Shown: one piece after another, positions 48,101 through 60,800 of the stretch
Layout of the letters: every line of letters starts with the position of its first letter
How positions within the stretch are numbered: position 1 is the first letter of the stretch
Assembly: GCF_000002995.4 (NCBI RefSeq)
Contig: NW_025062475.1
Span: 310,001-374,000 of the forward strand
From: Brugia malayi
Taxonomy: Eukaryota; Nematoda; Chromadorea; Rhabditida; Onchocercidae
Length of the DNA: 64,000 nt
Direction: 5' to 3'
The notes under the pieces: generated by a model
What the model was told of the DNA's origin: nothing
Seen by the model: the letters and a program-made list of their open reading frames with translations, nothing else
The model's database searches: none
Made by a program: the position numbers and the translations under genes

Positions 48101-50962
48101 TTCCTATTATATTAAAAAATTAAGATGAAAAAACATTTAGTTTATTATAAGTTTGAATAATTTGTTTGGTTCAAAAAAAAAAAAAATACATCAGAATTAG
48201 TAATACACTGATTATTATGCAAATATTTTTCAATATGAAATATTTATAATCAATTATGATAATAATTAATAAAATTTATTCATTGATTAAATTTAGAAAA
48301 ATTGAAAAAGTTCATATTTTTACTATAGCATTTAATAATGATTTTGCATCAATTTTTTAGTACTTATAATATTATATCAAAATTTTTATTCTAATTTAAG
48401 CATATCTGCATTTATTTGGAAAACATTTTAAATTTTTAATAAAATTAATAGCTTTTTTTGTTTCTTTTTTTTTTTTTTCAGTACTTATTAAATTTTTTTT
48501 TTTTTAGTAAGTACTATTAAAGTTTTTTCAGTATTATTAAATTTTTTAGTAAGTACTATTAGTACTATTACTATTATATACATATATATACTATTAAAGT
48601 AAGTATTATTGTTTTTTAGTAAGTACTATTAAAGTAAGTATTATTGTTTTTTAGTAAGTACTATTAAAGTAAGTACTATTTTTGTTACAGTAAGTATAAC
48701 TAATTGTTTTTGTTTTTTTTTCTTTAAATAATATTTTTTTTACACCTCAATAAGAGCTGGTTGCATCCAAAACATTTCACGTGCTCGATAGCATAATTCA
48801 ATAAGTTCACTTTCAGTAAAAAGTGATTGACATTTAGCTGGTTCCCAGTCTTTTGTTAATTTATCAACAACCGTTTGTATCCATGCTTTTACCTTAATAT
48901 TATATAATTTTATAAATGTTAAAAAAAAATAAAGTTAAGTTTTTTTTCTTTTACAAATTTTTAAAAGTTACAATAAATTTCTATTATTTTATACATTTAA
49001 TGAAAAATCGACAATTTCAAATTACATTTATTATTGTACTTTAAAATTGTTAATATTTATTTATTTACCTTTTTTTTTTTTTTTTTTTTTTGTTTGTTTG
49101 TTTTTATTTTCTTAATAATGTAAGAGTTTTTTTTTTAAAAAAAAGGGAGAGAAAAGAATATATAAAAATGAAATAATGTAGTAGAACCAAAAATATTCTA
49201 ACAATTAAACAGCGGAATTTAAAATTTAAAAGCTTGCCGATAAAACTATCGCATTCTACTCTAATAATTGATAAATAGATAATTTTTTTGAATTTTAATT
49301 TTAAAATCTTATCGATATTTTGTTTTTTATGAATGACAAATAGTCTTTGAATTTTCAGCTTAAATTAACTCGTTATGACTTCTGATCTAACAAGTTTTGC
49401 TTTGCAATTCTTATTATAATGTTAGTGAAATACATCAAAATAAAAACAAATAGTTTCAAAATTCAAAATTTTACTCAAAAAAAAAAAAATCAAATAAAAC
49501 TGGCAGTGAATTTTTTTCTATTATTTCTGAATTCTTCTGTAATTGATAATAATTTAATTTAAGTTTTTTTTTTTTTCAACGGCTACGCTGATTTATTGAA
49601 GTAAACGTGATCGTTTACGTCAAAATAATACAGCTATGCGTGGTTTTGTTTTTTTTTTTTTTTTTTTAAACTCACTTCCTACTTTACAATTTTTTTTTTT
49701 TTTTTAGATCAATTTGCGATCATAATTATTTCAATTCTTGCAAAGCAAAAAAAGCTCATTGCTTTTAATAAAAAAAGTAACTGTCATTTTTATTTTTTGT
49801 TAATTTATATTATTTTTTTTTTCTAATTAATTTATATTATACACATTATTATTATTATTGTTTTGCTAATTTATAAACTAATAATGTGATACCAATAGCA
49901 GAAAAAAAATGAACAATCAACGTAGTTTTTTTTTTTTTTTTAATTTTCAGTCAAAGTTTTTTAATCATTTTAGGATTTCATTTTATAATCATCTAAATGA
50001 ATTGATCACACATTTTGCGACTGGCAAATAGCATTAGAAAATGCAGATGACATTTTGCGAATCGCAAATAGCATTAGAAAATGCAGATGACATTTTGCGA
50101 ATCGCAAATAGCATTAGAAAATGCAGATGACATTTTGCGAATCGCAAATAGCATTAGAAAATGCAGATGACATTTTGCGAATCGCAAATAGCATTAGAAA
50201 ATGCAGATGACATTTTGCGAATCGCAAATAGCATTAGAAAATGCAGATGACATTTTGCGAATCGCAAATAGCATTAGAAAATGCAGATGACATTTTGCGA
50301 ATCGCAAATAGCATTAGAAAATGCAGATGACATTTTGCGAATCGCAAATAGCATTAGAAAATGCAGATGACATTTTGCGAATCGCAAATAGCATTAGAAA
50401 ATGCAGATGACATTTTGCGAATCGCAAATAGCATTAGAAAATGCAGATGACATTTTGCGAATCGCAAATAGCATTAGAAAATGCAGATGACATTTTGCGA
50501 ATCGCAAATAGCATTAGAAAATGCAGATGACATTTTGCGAATCGCAAATAGCATTAGAAAATGCAGATGACATTTTGCGAATCGCAAATAGCATTAGAAA
50601 ATGCAGATGACATTTTGCGAATCGCAAATAGCATTAGAAAATGCAGATGACATTTTGCGAATCGCAAATAGCATTAGAAAATGCAGATGACATTTTGCGA
50701 ATCGCAAATAGCATTAGAAAATGCAGATGACATTTTGCGAATCGCAAATAGCATTAGAAAATGCAGATGACATTTTGCGAATCGCAAATAGCATTAGAAA
50801 ATGCAGATGACATTTTGCGGATCGCAAATAATATTAGAGAATGCAAATGCGCTTTTTGGCTGAAATAATTTTATTATTTCATTAAATTTCTCTTACTCCA
50901 GCCTCACGTTTCTTCTTTGCGCTTTTATCACTTTTCACTTTTTCTTTCTTACTATTCGACAT
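45152..50962 (-). CDS. Divergent PP1-type Ser/Thr protein phosphatase catalytic subunit
   Basis: Eight exons (50897-50962, 48746-48892, 47749-47919, 47033-47127, 46337-46463, 45843-46034, 45529-45648, 45152-45190) give 318 aa. All metal-binding signatures of the PPP family are present: GDIHGQ (80-85), GDYVDRG (108-114), LLRGNHE (137-143), MHGG, RAHQ and SAPNYCG. PP1 removes phosphate from Ser/Thr with two bound metals. The closest family pattern is PP1/GLC-7, but [26 protein letters not shown] and the tail AIHRPKRS differ from canonical PP1, as in the rapidly evolving worm PP1 paralogues often used in the germ line (inference). The acceptor needed for exon 47033-47127 reads TTTTGG rather than TTTTAG, so that junction is non-canonical, mutated or a sequence error. 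A possible poly(A) signal lies at 45117-45122 (TTTATT). Confidence 0.85.
45655..45800. repeat. AAT/AGT trinucleotide microsatellite filling an intron
   Basis: The 194-nt intron between PP1-like exons 45529-45648 and 45843-46034 consists mostly of imperfect (AAT)n/(AGT)n units. Repeat-length changes would directly alter intron length. Confidence 0.85.
48484..48700. repeat. Local repeat built on GTAAGTACTATTA
   Basis: Several direct copies of a unit of about 35 nt containing TTTTTTAGTAAGTACTATTA and AAAGTAAGTATTATTG, in the intron between PP1-like exons 48746-48892 and 47749-47919. On the plus strand each unit resembles an acceptor followed at once by a donor, but the host gene is on the minus strand. 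Confidence 0.75.
50011..50850. repeat. 40-bp intronic minisatellite, 21 copies
   Basis: Exactly 840 nt, 21 units of 40 bp. Units 2 to 20 appear identical; the first (ACTGGCAAAT) and last (GGATCGCAAATAATATTAG) carry changes, the usual edge divergence of a homogenised array. Each unit contains the odd palindrome TTTGCGAATCGCAAA and a perfect 5-bp stem with 4-nt loop, GCATTAGAAAATGC. The array lies in intron 1 of the PP1-like gene, 47 nt downstream of the exon 1 end (50897). The period is not a multiple of 3, so it is not coding. Confidence 0.97.
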
Positions 50963-52309
50963 AATTCGCTATTTTTGTCGCTTAATCGCTAATCGCTGAA
51001 TTCCAGCAAACCTTATTATCTTATAAAAACATTTAATTTTATTCTATAAAAAAAAAAAAAAAAAAAACAAAAAATTTGATAAAATTAAACGTTTCATCGA
51101 AATATGAAAACTTTAAGTAAATGAAAACTGTTATAAACAACAATTATTATTATTGACAATAATAATAATAAAATTGAAATCAAAATAATACCAATAATAA
51201 ATAGATAAATAAATTAATTAATTAAAAACAGCGATGGACAATAATTTGCATAATTAATAAAAATTTTAAAGTTACAAATATTTTTTTCGAATATTTTTAA
51301 AGAAACGAAGGTAAAAAATTTGAGTAAACCTTTTAAAAAATATATAATTAAAAACCACCGAATAGGCGAGATAAAAACTATAAATAATAAACGTAAATCT
51401 CTAAAATGTCTATTTATTACAACCTGATAACAAACAAATTTGCAAATTTAACAATTATGTAAATTTGGCATTTAAATAAATTTATCATTCTTATTTTAAA
51501 TAATAATTTTAAACAAAAATAAAAAGTAAATGCTTCCTAAAAATCTTTGAAAATTTAAATTTATACATGCATCAAATTAATTGTTAAAGATAACAATTGT
51601 TACTTTCATTTTTGTTTAATTTTTATTTTTAAATCTTTTAAAATAATATATAAACTATGTTACATGCAAAATTATTTTGTAAGTCACATCTAAATGATAA
51701 AATTTTTAATTCTAAAAATACTTCAATATATTTAAATAATTGTAATTCAATATGTTAACACTATTTCTTTTATTGCTTATTCACTTATTAGCATTTGATT
51801 ACATACTAATTCTAAAAATTTCATTATATATAAATTCAAACATAAATTCTAAAAAAAATTTCAATATATAAATTTTTATATAATCACAATAATTTATAAT
51901 TACATCAAAAAAAAAAAAAATGAATGGTTTAAAATAATTGTAATTAAAAATGTTAAAATTACTTCTTTTTTTTTTCAACTGTTGATTATTTATTACTACA
52001 TATTATTTATTAGTTATTAAATTTAAATTTGAAAAAATTTCAACTTATAAAACTAGTAATTTAATTGCGAATGATATGAACATTAAATGTAAATGAGAAA
52101 TTTAAAAAAAAAGAAAAAAAAAATGTGTGCGCCATATTTATAGTAATTATCATTTTATTAATATTATCACAAAAAATAATCTTATAAAATGATCTGATCT
52201 GTGATAACAAAATGTTGATCATTGTTCGATTATTTGGCACAATTAGAAATATATAAATAAATACTTCTTACTTTTATTATTTATTTTTAAAGTTGGATAC
52301 AATGTCGAT

Positions 52310-52347
<38 letters not shown>

Positions 52348-52491
52348 TCCCTTTTCCTCTTCTTTCTCCCAATCGTTTGTTTGTTTGTTTTTTTTTATCT
52401 CTTTCAATTTAAATTTTTTTTTTCAAAAAATTTTTAAAATAAAATATTGAAAAAATATTTTTAAATATATTTTTAAAATAAAATATTGAAA

Positions 52492-52534
<43 letters not shown>

Positions 52535-52796
52535 TTGAGTATATGGAAATTAAATATATAAATATAAATAATTTTTGTAAAGATATATGTAATTCATAAT
52601 ACTATTTTAATATAAAATGAATCGTTTCTTTTTCTTTTAATTTATTTTTTTTTTTTTTTCAATTTTATTTTTTCACATTTTTCAATAATTTAATTGAAAT
52701 TATATTTGTTAAGAAAATTGCTAGTAAGGTTTTTTTTTTTTCAGCTTTTTAATATTATTACTAATTTTAATCAATTGTAAGTGATAACAGTAAATT
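50963..52796. other. Divergent intergenic region (PP1-like / TRAIP-like)
   Basis: About 1.8 kb between two genes pointing away from each other, so it should contain both promoters. It is AT-rich, with (CT)n at about 52312-52346 and (TA)n at about 52500-52531. An ATTCAG about 40 nt 5' of the PP1-like ATG and a T-tract CAG at about 52743 before the RING gene are candidate SL trans-splice sites. Confidence 0.45.
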
Positions 52797-54564
52797 ATGG
52801 GACAATTATTGGGACGTCAAAAATCAAATGGGTAAAATAATTTTTTTTTTTTTTTTATTTTAAATTTTATATATTATTGTTTTTTTTTTTTTGGCATATA
52901 AACCAATTAATAATTAAAATAGAAACAATATTTCAAAAAATAATAAAACTAATAAATTAATTTAATAAAAATAATAAATTTATCGAAAAATAAAACAATT
53001 TTTTAAATTGAAAGGTTAAAGGTTATGTGATTACAATTAATATAGTATTTTTTATTTTAAATAACTATTTTAAAATTTAGTATATGTACAATATGCCTGG
53101 AGAAAATGCCAATGAGAGATATTTCAGCACTTCATTGTGGTCATTTATTTCATTTTAAATGTATCAAATATTGGCTTACTGTATGTTTTCACTTTTTTTT
53201 TTTTAAAAAAAATTTTTTTTGTTAAAAAAAAATAAATTAATTAAAGTTTTTTTTTTTTTTTTTTTTAACGTTACAAAATGATAAATGTATTGAGCAGAAA
53301 TTATGTTTAACATTTATTTGTTGTTTAAATTTGTTAAATTTATTTGGCATTATTTTTTTAAATTGTAGAATAAAATATATGATATTTAAATTATCATTTA
53401 GAATTAATGCATAAAAATAGCATAACAATTAATAAAATAAAATGAATTTTTAATAAAAATATTATTTTTTTTTTATTTGTTTATTTTTTTATTTATTTTG
53501 AACAGTGTAACTAACACTGAAATAATTTATTTTAGTTTGCTTTTTAATTTTATTTAAGCAAATTTATTTATTTAAGACAAAATAAAAAAAAAAAAATTTG
53601 CATTGAAGGAGCAGAAGACATGTCCAGAATGTCGTAAATCATCAAAACTTGATGATATTATAACGACACTTTATTTTCATGATGATATAAGTGATAAGAA
53701 AAGTGAAATTGCTAATAAACATTTCGAGAGTGCTTTTGATGGTTCCAAAAAATTGGACACTTACAATGACCTTCTAAAACAGGTAAACATTTTGTTTATT
53801 TATTTATTTGTTTGTTCATTTTTTTGCATGTCTTAAAAATATAGACCAAGTTTTGCACAATTTTTAAAAATTAGCTAAATTTTGCATTTTGTTTTTTTTA
53901 ATTTTTTAACAATATTTAAAAAATTTGTTGCATTCTATATTGATTACTTTTTTATCGATATAATTTATCATATTGTTTATAGTAAATTATTAGTTTAAAT
54001 ATTACTGGATAGCTTTTTAATACTTTCAAAAAAATCAACAAAAATATTAAATTGCTAATAAATATGACAATTGAATGTTAAAATTAATTAATTAATTAAT
54101 TGTTGAAATAGGTTAGCATCAAAAATAACAATCTGAGCAATTTTTTTCTCAAATGTTTTCTAATTTATCTGAATTTAATTATTTTAAATGAAATTATAAT
54201 TCAGCTTAATGATGCATATTTGGAGCTTCAGAACGAGAAAGCATTGCATGAACAAACAAAAACATTTCTTAATGAAGTTCAATGTGAAAAATTAGAAATG
54301 GTGATACTTTTTTTTTTTTTTTTTTTTTGTTTTTTATGCAAATTAAAATAATTTAATATTTATGCAATTAAAATAATTTAATATAACATAAGTACATTTT
54401 CAATCGAACTAATTTGAATAAAAATTTTCTTTCTCCTTTTTTTTTTACAAATTTTTACAATATTTTTTTGAAAAAAGTTCAAACTCCCATTAAATTTGAA
54501 ATTTAAAATTATTTGTTATTTGCAGATAAGAATTATTCAGACATTGATAGAAAATGATGATTAA
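52797..54564 (+). CDS. Short TRAIP-like RING finger protein
   Basis: Five exons (52797-52831, 53081-53180, 53609-53782, 54205-54300, 54526-54564) join in frame to 147 aa. A RING-H2 domain occupies about residues 14-55: CTIC, then HCGHLFHFKC and CPEC, with the second exon ending KYWLT. This matches the order and spacing of TRAIP (TRAF-interacting protein), a replication-linked E3 ubiquitin ligase. The RING is followed by a short helical/coiled segment ending ENDD. Human TRAIP is about 470 aa, so this protein lacks most of the coiled coil and the C-terminal PIP box. A RING-type E3 role is inferred. The N terminus MGQLLGRQ starts with an N-myristoylation-like Gly2. A possible AATAAA lies at 54968-54973. 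Confidence 0.78.
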
Positions 54565-55179
54565 TTGATTGATTTGATTTAGCAGAAATTTTAATTGTAA
54601 TTAAGTTTCAATTTCAATTACATATGATTGATTTCATTCAATAATTATTTATGCTATTTATGAATTTAATTAGTCTTACTTTAATCAAATCAAAAATTTT
54701 TCATAATCAAATATATTCATTCATATATATAATCAAATAATTAAATTCATAAAAGCATAATGTATTTGCATGTAGGGTTTGTATATTATCAAAAATTTTT
54801 TTACTTACTTAAATTTAATTCATTCAATTAAGAAATTTTTGAATGAATAACAAAATTGATATAATTTTGTTATGAATAATTTATATGCAACTTTTTATGT
54901 GGTAAATTTATACCATATAATGTGATTAAATATGTAATTATTGATTTCTTTTAAATTTTTTCATGCAAATAAAACTTTTGTCTCTTTTTTTTTTTTGTTT
55001 TGTTTTATTTTTCTTTTACAAATATTGAATTTAAAAAAAAAAAAAACAATTATAGCAAATAATTTTATCATCAAAATTTTTTGATATTAATATAATTTAG
55101 AAAGAATTCAAATCAACAAACAATTATTTTACCAAACATTCATTTTTTTTGATTGCTAATTTAATAAGCAGCTGCAACG
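54565..55179. other. 3' flank of RING gene
   Basis: About 600 nt of AT-rich sequence with the probable 3' UTR of the RING gene (AATAAA at 54968-54973). No other feature seen before the tRNA. Confidence 0.5.
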
Positions 55180-55252
55180 GGTCTCGTGGTGTAGCGGTTA
55201 TCACATCTGTCTAACACACAGAAGGTCGGCGGTTCGATTCCGCCCGAGATCA
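55180..55252 (+). tRNA. tRNA-Val (anticodon AAC)
   Basis: Full cloverleaf of 73 nt. Acceptor stem GGTCTCG pairs with CGAGATC (one G-U) plus discriminator A. The D arm carries the A box around GTGTAGCGGTTA. Anticodon stem TCTGT/ACAGA encloses loop CTAACAC with anticodon AAC at 55213-55215. T arm GGCGG-TTCGATT-CCGCC contains the B box. No intron. A TTTT at about 55273-55276 can serve as the Pol III terminator. It reads Val codons (GUU, and GUC after A34 deamination to inosine). Confidence 0.97.
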
Positions 55253-57803
55253 AACAATCCTTAGGAAGGATTGGCCCCACGTTTTCTTACTTTCAAAAAA
55301 CACGTACGTGTATCAATGATAACTCTACTATTACATAATTCATTATGAATGTTAATTAATTTAATTTATTGATAGAATATTTGACATTTTTTGAATTCTT
55401 AGGTGAATAAAGAAATGAATTAATATCGAGTTGTATTTATACGTAAATTTATACCACATAATGTGATTGAATATTTAGAATTTAGCTTTAACTTATGAAA
55501 TTTTGGCATAGTTTAGAAAATTATAATTTAATCATATATAGGTATTAGAGAAATATTTCATTAATAATATACAAATATAAGAAAAACAAAAAAATTTTCA
55601 CAAATCAAAACTATACATAAAGCATAGTTTGGAAGTGCACTATTTTAAAATGATTGTAAAGAGTAAGCAAAATGAAAAATAAATAAATAAATACTTCCAG
55701 AAAAACTTTTCACTTTTTCACTCTAATATTATTAGCAACATAATCTTTGAAACATTAAAATTTGAAAAGTTTACAATGGAAAATATTCTTATTAGGCATT
55801 TTACAATAGAATAATTAGCATTTTGAAGAAAAATAAGTTCATTTCAGTTTACTTTATTATGACAATATTACATTTTCAATTTTTTCATTTGTTCATTTCA
55901 AAAACAAAATTTAAAAATAAGAAAATGCAAAAAAAAAAAAGGAAAAAAAAAGGAAAAAAAAAACATACTTTAAATATAATGAAAGAAAAGATCAAACATA
56001 ATGACTGGAATAAATGAATTTAAAAATGCAATATAGCATGGTAATTGTACTAAGCAAAATTATTTGTTGGAAGAATTAAATCGTAGAAAAAAGTGGAGAA
56101 GAAAATATAAATGAAAATCAAAATATGCAATTATTAACAAACATATTGTTTTCTTTTTTTCTTTAATCACACTTTTTTTTTTCTTTTTGTGAGTGTTTTG
56201 GTGAAAAAAAAAAAAGTTTTTTAATGTTTTTATAATAAAATTACAAATATTTCCTAACAATAATTGTTCATTGCAGATACTTATCCAAGTAGTTAGTTAT
56301 TCATTACTCATCATCAAATTACATCTGAATAAACTGATACTTTCGTTATGCAATTCATCATCAACACTCAGTAATAATTATCACAAATGTTAAAATGTAT
56401 ATCAGAAAATTTATTATCTAAATTAATTTCTTAGATCTATCATTGAAGAATATCATCCTTCAAATGTCATATCAAATTCGTAAAAAATGAAAAGAACACA
56501 ATATGCGCTTCTTTTTAATTACTTCATAAGCTGAATGATTGCTAAATAAATGATGCATTTTTAAAATGAATTTCATCTAGTTCATTTTGACAGCTTGTAA
56601 AATGCTCCCATCTTGAGGGAAAAATTCCATGTTGAGAGGAAAAAAAAAAAATGCAAGCTTCCTTTTTTTTTGCACCGAATTTATAATATGTCATCCTTAT
56701 TTTTAAACACCACAAATCTTTCACCCAACCAATCAATCATTCCGTGCAACTTTTTTATGACAATGCCGATTCGAATAAAACTTCCAAATTTCATCTTTCA
56801 GATTTCTGATAAAATATATTTTTACAAATATTCAAATTACGAACAACATACAAGGAAAAGGAAAAAAAAAAACCAATATGTGCTTTTGCACTTCTTATGC
56901 ATCTCATATATCTAGATTCCTTTAAGAGAGTTAATTTACGTGAATCTCATTTTCCTCTTTTAAAATTTCTCCAACAAACACGAAATGTTTCAACCTATTA
57001 TGCTATCATAACAGAAACTCAAAAATAACAAAAAGAAAAAAGAAAAAGAAATGCATATAAAACAACAATGAAATCTCGTGTAATTACAAATTAAAATATT
57101 TGAATATAGTTTCATAAATGATCAAAGCATTAAAATCAAATTTCTCATCATATTGTTTTGGTTTGTCCTTGTAAACCCTTATATGCCAAATGAAACAATA
57201 TAATACGATGGTTATCATCATTATATCATACAATAGAGTACCACCACTCTTTTTTTTTTCCAGAGAACTTAGTTTGATCACAGTTAACTTCCTTTGCGAC
57301 ATATTGTCCTAGTATAACTTAGGCTTTAATATCAGTAAATGACCAGTCAAACAATCTTCGAACAAGAGTCAAATAGTCTCTCTTAATTGGATGTACATTT
57401 CTAGTTCTTATAAGCCAAGAATGACTTTTTAAATACCACACAATAATCTTCATTAGCTCACTTCTTTTTGCAGTCAAAAACAAATTACCGTCAAAAATGA
57501 CCAATAGAACATATTGAGAATCAAAAAATAATGCTTCATACAATTTGCTACAAGAGCAACAGCAACATTAACAAATTCAGCATTTCAGGCATATCACTGA
57601 CAGCAATAACACATCATATGGATCCATCATCTGTAATCGGTAGGTTTTGTTTTAATCTATAAATCAATTATGGTTAGAAATCATATCTGATTTTTAACGT
57701 AAACAAACCCAAAAAACAGTTAACGAAATATGCCTTAAACACAATTGTAAAAGCATAAAAGGACATTTAACTTAGCACAGCTTACATTGCCAATAACTGC
57801 CGC
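55253..57803. other. Intergenic region and CNOT3 3' UTR
   Basis: About 2.5 kb without supported coding frames. The part near 57800 should be the 3' UTR of the minus-strand CNOT3 gene. There are many short A/T homopolymers and overlapping short open frames of chance type. Confidence 0.5.
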
Positions 57804-60800
57804 TCAATCGAAATCTTTATCTTCCAAATAACGATATTCGAATGTAAACTGCTCCTTTTTACGCTGGGACCATTTTTCATAATCAAAATACACATATGTA
57901 CCCTGGAAAATGCGCATTTCAAATAAAAATGCTAACCTGTTGCAGTAAAAAAAAAAATAAATAAAAATGTTCTCCTTTTTATAGACTATACCAGTACCAG
58001 TTCACCAGTATGTTTTCCAAATATCTGCAGTACACTTTTTTTTTTTTTTTCAAATATATTTGCAAATATTTATGCGAAAAATGAAGCTTAGTATTTCAAA
58101 TCATCAATAAATATAGAAAGACTATAAAGATTGCGTATGTGAACACTCAGCATCAGAGTTGATGTGCTAGAGTATCACATCATTTTCCACTTTCCTTTAA
58201 TTTACTTGACCATTTATTCCACATCACCAATATAATCAATATCATAAACATTAAATGACATTAGAAACATTTAACGACCATCCGCATCATCCTGGCTATA
58301 GTTAAATATTCAGCATCATTATTCATGGCCAACCATCTCACTCCGAATGATTAACAATCATTAGAGTTTGGCTCTCTTTATAACCTCAATGAAAAATAAT
58401 GATCTTACTTGTTCATAATCATCAGTTATTTGTTTCGGTTCTTCATGTCGCTGAAACCACATTAAATATTTCGTGTGGAATCGCCACGAGAGCTTTTTTA
58501 GTGCTTTCGCCGCTAACAGTTGTGCACGTGAACCCTAAAATCCGATAAAACATCTTTGAGAAAGTATATACTATGTTTCATTCAGAAAACATTCAAGATA
58601 AACAATGAACCGAGAAAAAAAAAGAACATATATCAGTAACTAACCTCCATATAATAAAAAGCGAAGAAAAGTGTTTCTGGACTCAGACGAAGATAATATT
58701 CTAACGTATCCGCATTAATTAGAGGTGCTTGCGGATAATAAGTTGCGGTTACGCATGGCATTTTCGGCAAATAACTTCGTGGCTTTTCGGAATCCATTGG
58801 TAATGGTGTTCGCGTTAGCGCATGTTCCAATAATTTCAACTGTGTTTCATGCTCTGGCATTACTGGTGAACGACCTAATGGCGATGCTCCAAGCCATGCT
58901 GGTATCACAGCCTGCATTTCAAGTTGAATTTCAGAAACAACAACTAAGAGGTCACAATAGAATGGATAAGCAGTGCATATTCTGAGCTTAGATTCCTATT
59001 AATGACAAAAATATTAATGGACTATTATGAATTCCTGACAGTTCTGTATTCAAAGTACGTCAAGAACACCCCAATTTCAACTTCAGTGATATTTTTTTAG
59101 CTTTGCATTATGTAGTGGTTAGTTGCTATATTTTTAATTACGAAATTCATTACAGTAACCGAAAATTAAAATGTGTACCGCTTGTGGTAAGTGATTTCGT
59201 GCATCCTGAGTGGTACTCATCCGTAGCACCTGTCGCAGAGCATTCTGATCAATGTCATTCCCTGCTACATTATTTTGCAATGATACTGTAGTTGCATTAA
59301 CTGCAGTTGCACCTGCAGTTACCGTAGCCATATTTAGCGCATTATTCATCTCGCTGTTCACTTGAGAAGTTACCAGTGCTGTTGCAGAATGTGTCACATT
59401 TGATGGTGGCATGTTTAAGGCAGTTGTAATTGTCACTGAATTTTGCAATGATGATGCTTGTGCTGCCATTGACTTCAACGTGGCAATCTAAGAATGCAAA
59501 ATTTCATAAACCGATAAAGTAATCAAAATAACGATAGAAATGACATGGAAAAGGATACATGCAAACTGTTCAATACTTTCTCTTTTTTTTAATTACTAGT
59601 TTTATTTATTATTAGTTTTTTTTTTTTTTCTAATCTTTTGTGGTTTTATAAACATTGTAGCTCATCACAAAATAAAGTATAAATCGAACACACTGTGTTA
59701 TACGGACAATAGGTAGATGTCGTCTAATACTCCGTGCAAATAGAAAAGAAAAAGGACATGATTGTTTACAAGATAATAGACGTATGAGACTAATGCGGCA
59801 GATCTTGGTTATGGAAGAGTTGCATTAAACATAAGTTTGGGGAGTTCAAAAAAGTTGCAGCAAACGTTTTCGGAAATCAGGAAACCTGAAACAGTTGCAA
59901 CAAACATGCATTAGCATGCTTTAAAATTGATAATGCATTAACATTGATAATAATGCACTGAGTATCAAATGCAGTGTTCTTGACGAAATGTTTCTTTTCC
60001 TTTTCCATTTTCCATTTTTTTTTTTTTTTTAGAACTATACGAACAGAACCACATAACAGTTGACAAAAATATGCTTAGCTCCTCATTTGAGTACAAAAAC
60101 CAACAACCCAATCTCCCATTTTTCGTTATTTCGTGTATTCCAGATGAAAAAGTAACTTCTTACAAGTATAAAAAAATAAAAATATGTGTAATCGATTACA
60201 TAGATCAAAGTTAAGCTCTAAAACTGAATTATTCAAAAATTTATCTACTTCTGATCGTCTGCTGCAACAAACTTATCTTTGAATTAAACTTGCCCTTCTT
60301 ATTCCCGCTGTTCCACCGCACTGCGTCAAGTACTAGCTTTGTAATTATGAGATAGTGTAGCACAGTAGAAGATTAACTTATAGAAACTGGTTCGAAAATT
60401 CTTTTATTCATATCACTTCACTTTTACTCATATCATCTCATTTGTTTTACCCACCCTATCTTTGCTAGCCTATCAAAGAAACCTTCAAAGTAATCTTGAT
60501 CTTTAAAATGTTACTCTTTCATCATTTTTTTTTTCTTTCATCATTCTCTCAACCACTTTTCTCACTAACATTTTTATATTGTATTAAGTCAAATCTTTCT
60601 TCAAACATAAAGTTAATCAATTTCATGTTACTGTACGACCTTAATTAGTTAAATGCATTTGCATTCCTTCATCCTGTTATTTTCCTTCATCATCACTTTT
60701 CATGATTACCTTAATTACGTAACTTATGTCACCTATTAATGTCAAATTTATCATTCCAATTTCTCTCAGTGCAAAAACAGTAAATGAGCAAAACAAAAAT

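Noticed and set aside
50011..50850. CRISPR-like regular array
   Set aside because: There are no unique spacers; the whole 40-bp unit repeats, so it is a minisatellite in a eukaryotic intron.
58725..58985. Plus-strand 86-codon frame
   Set aside because: Shadow of the conserved CNOT3 exon 58645-58911 on the minus strand.
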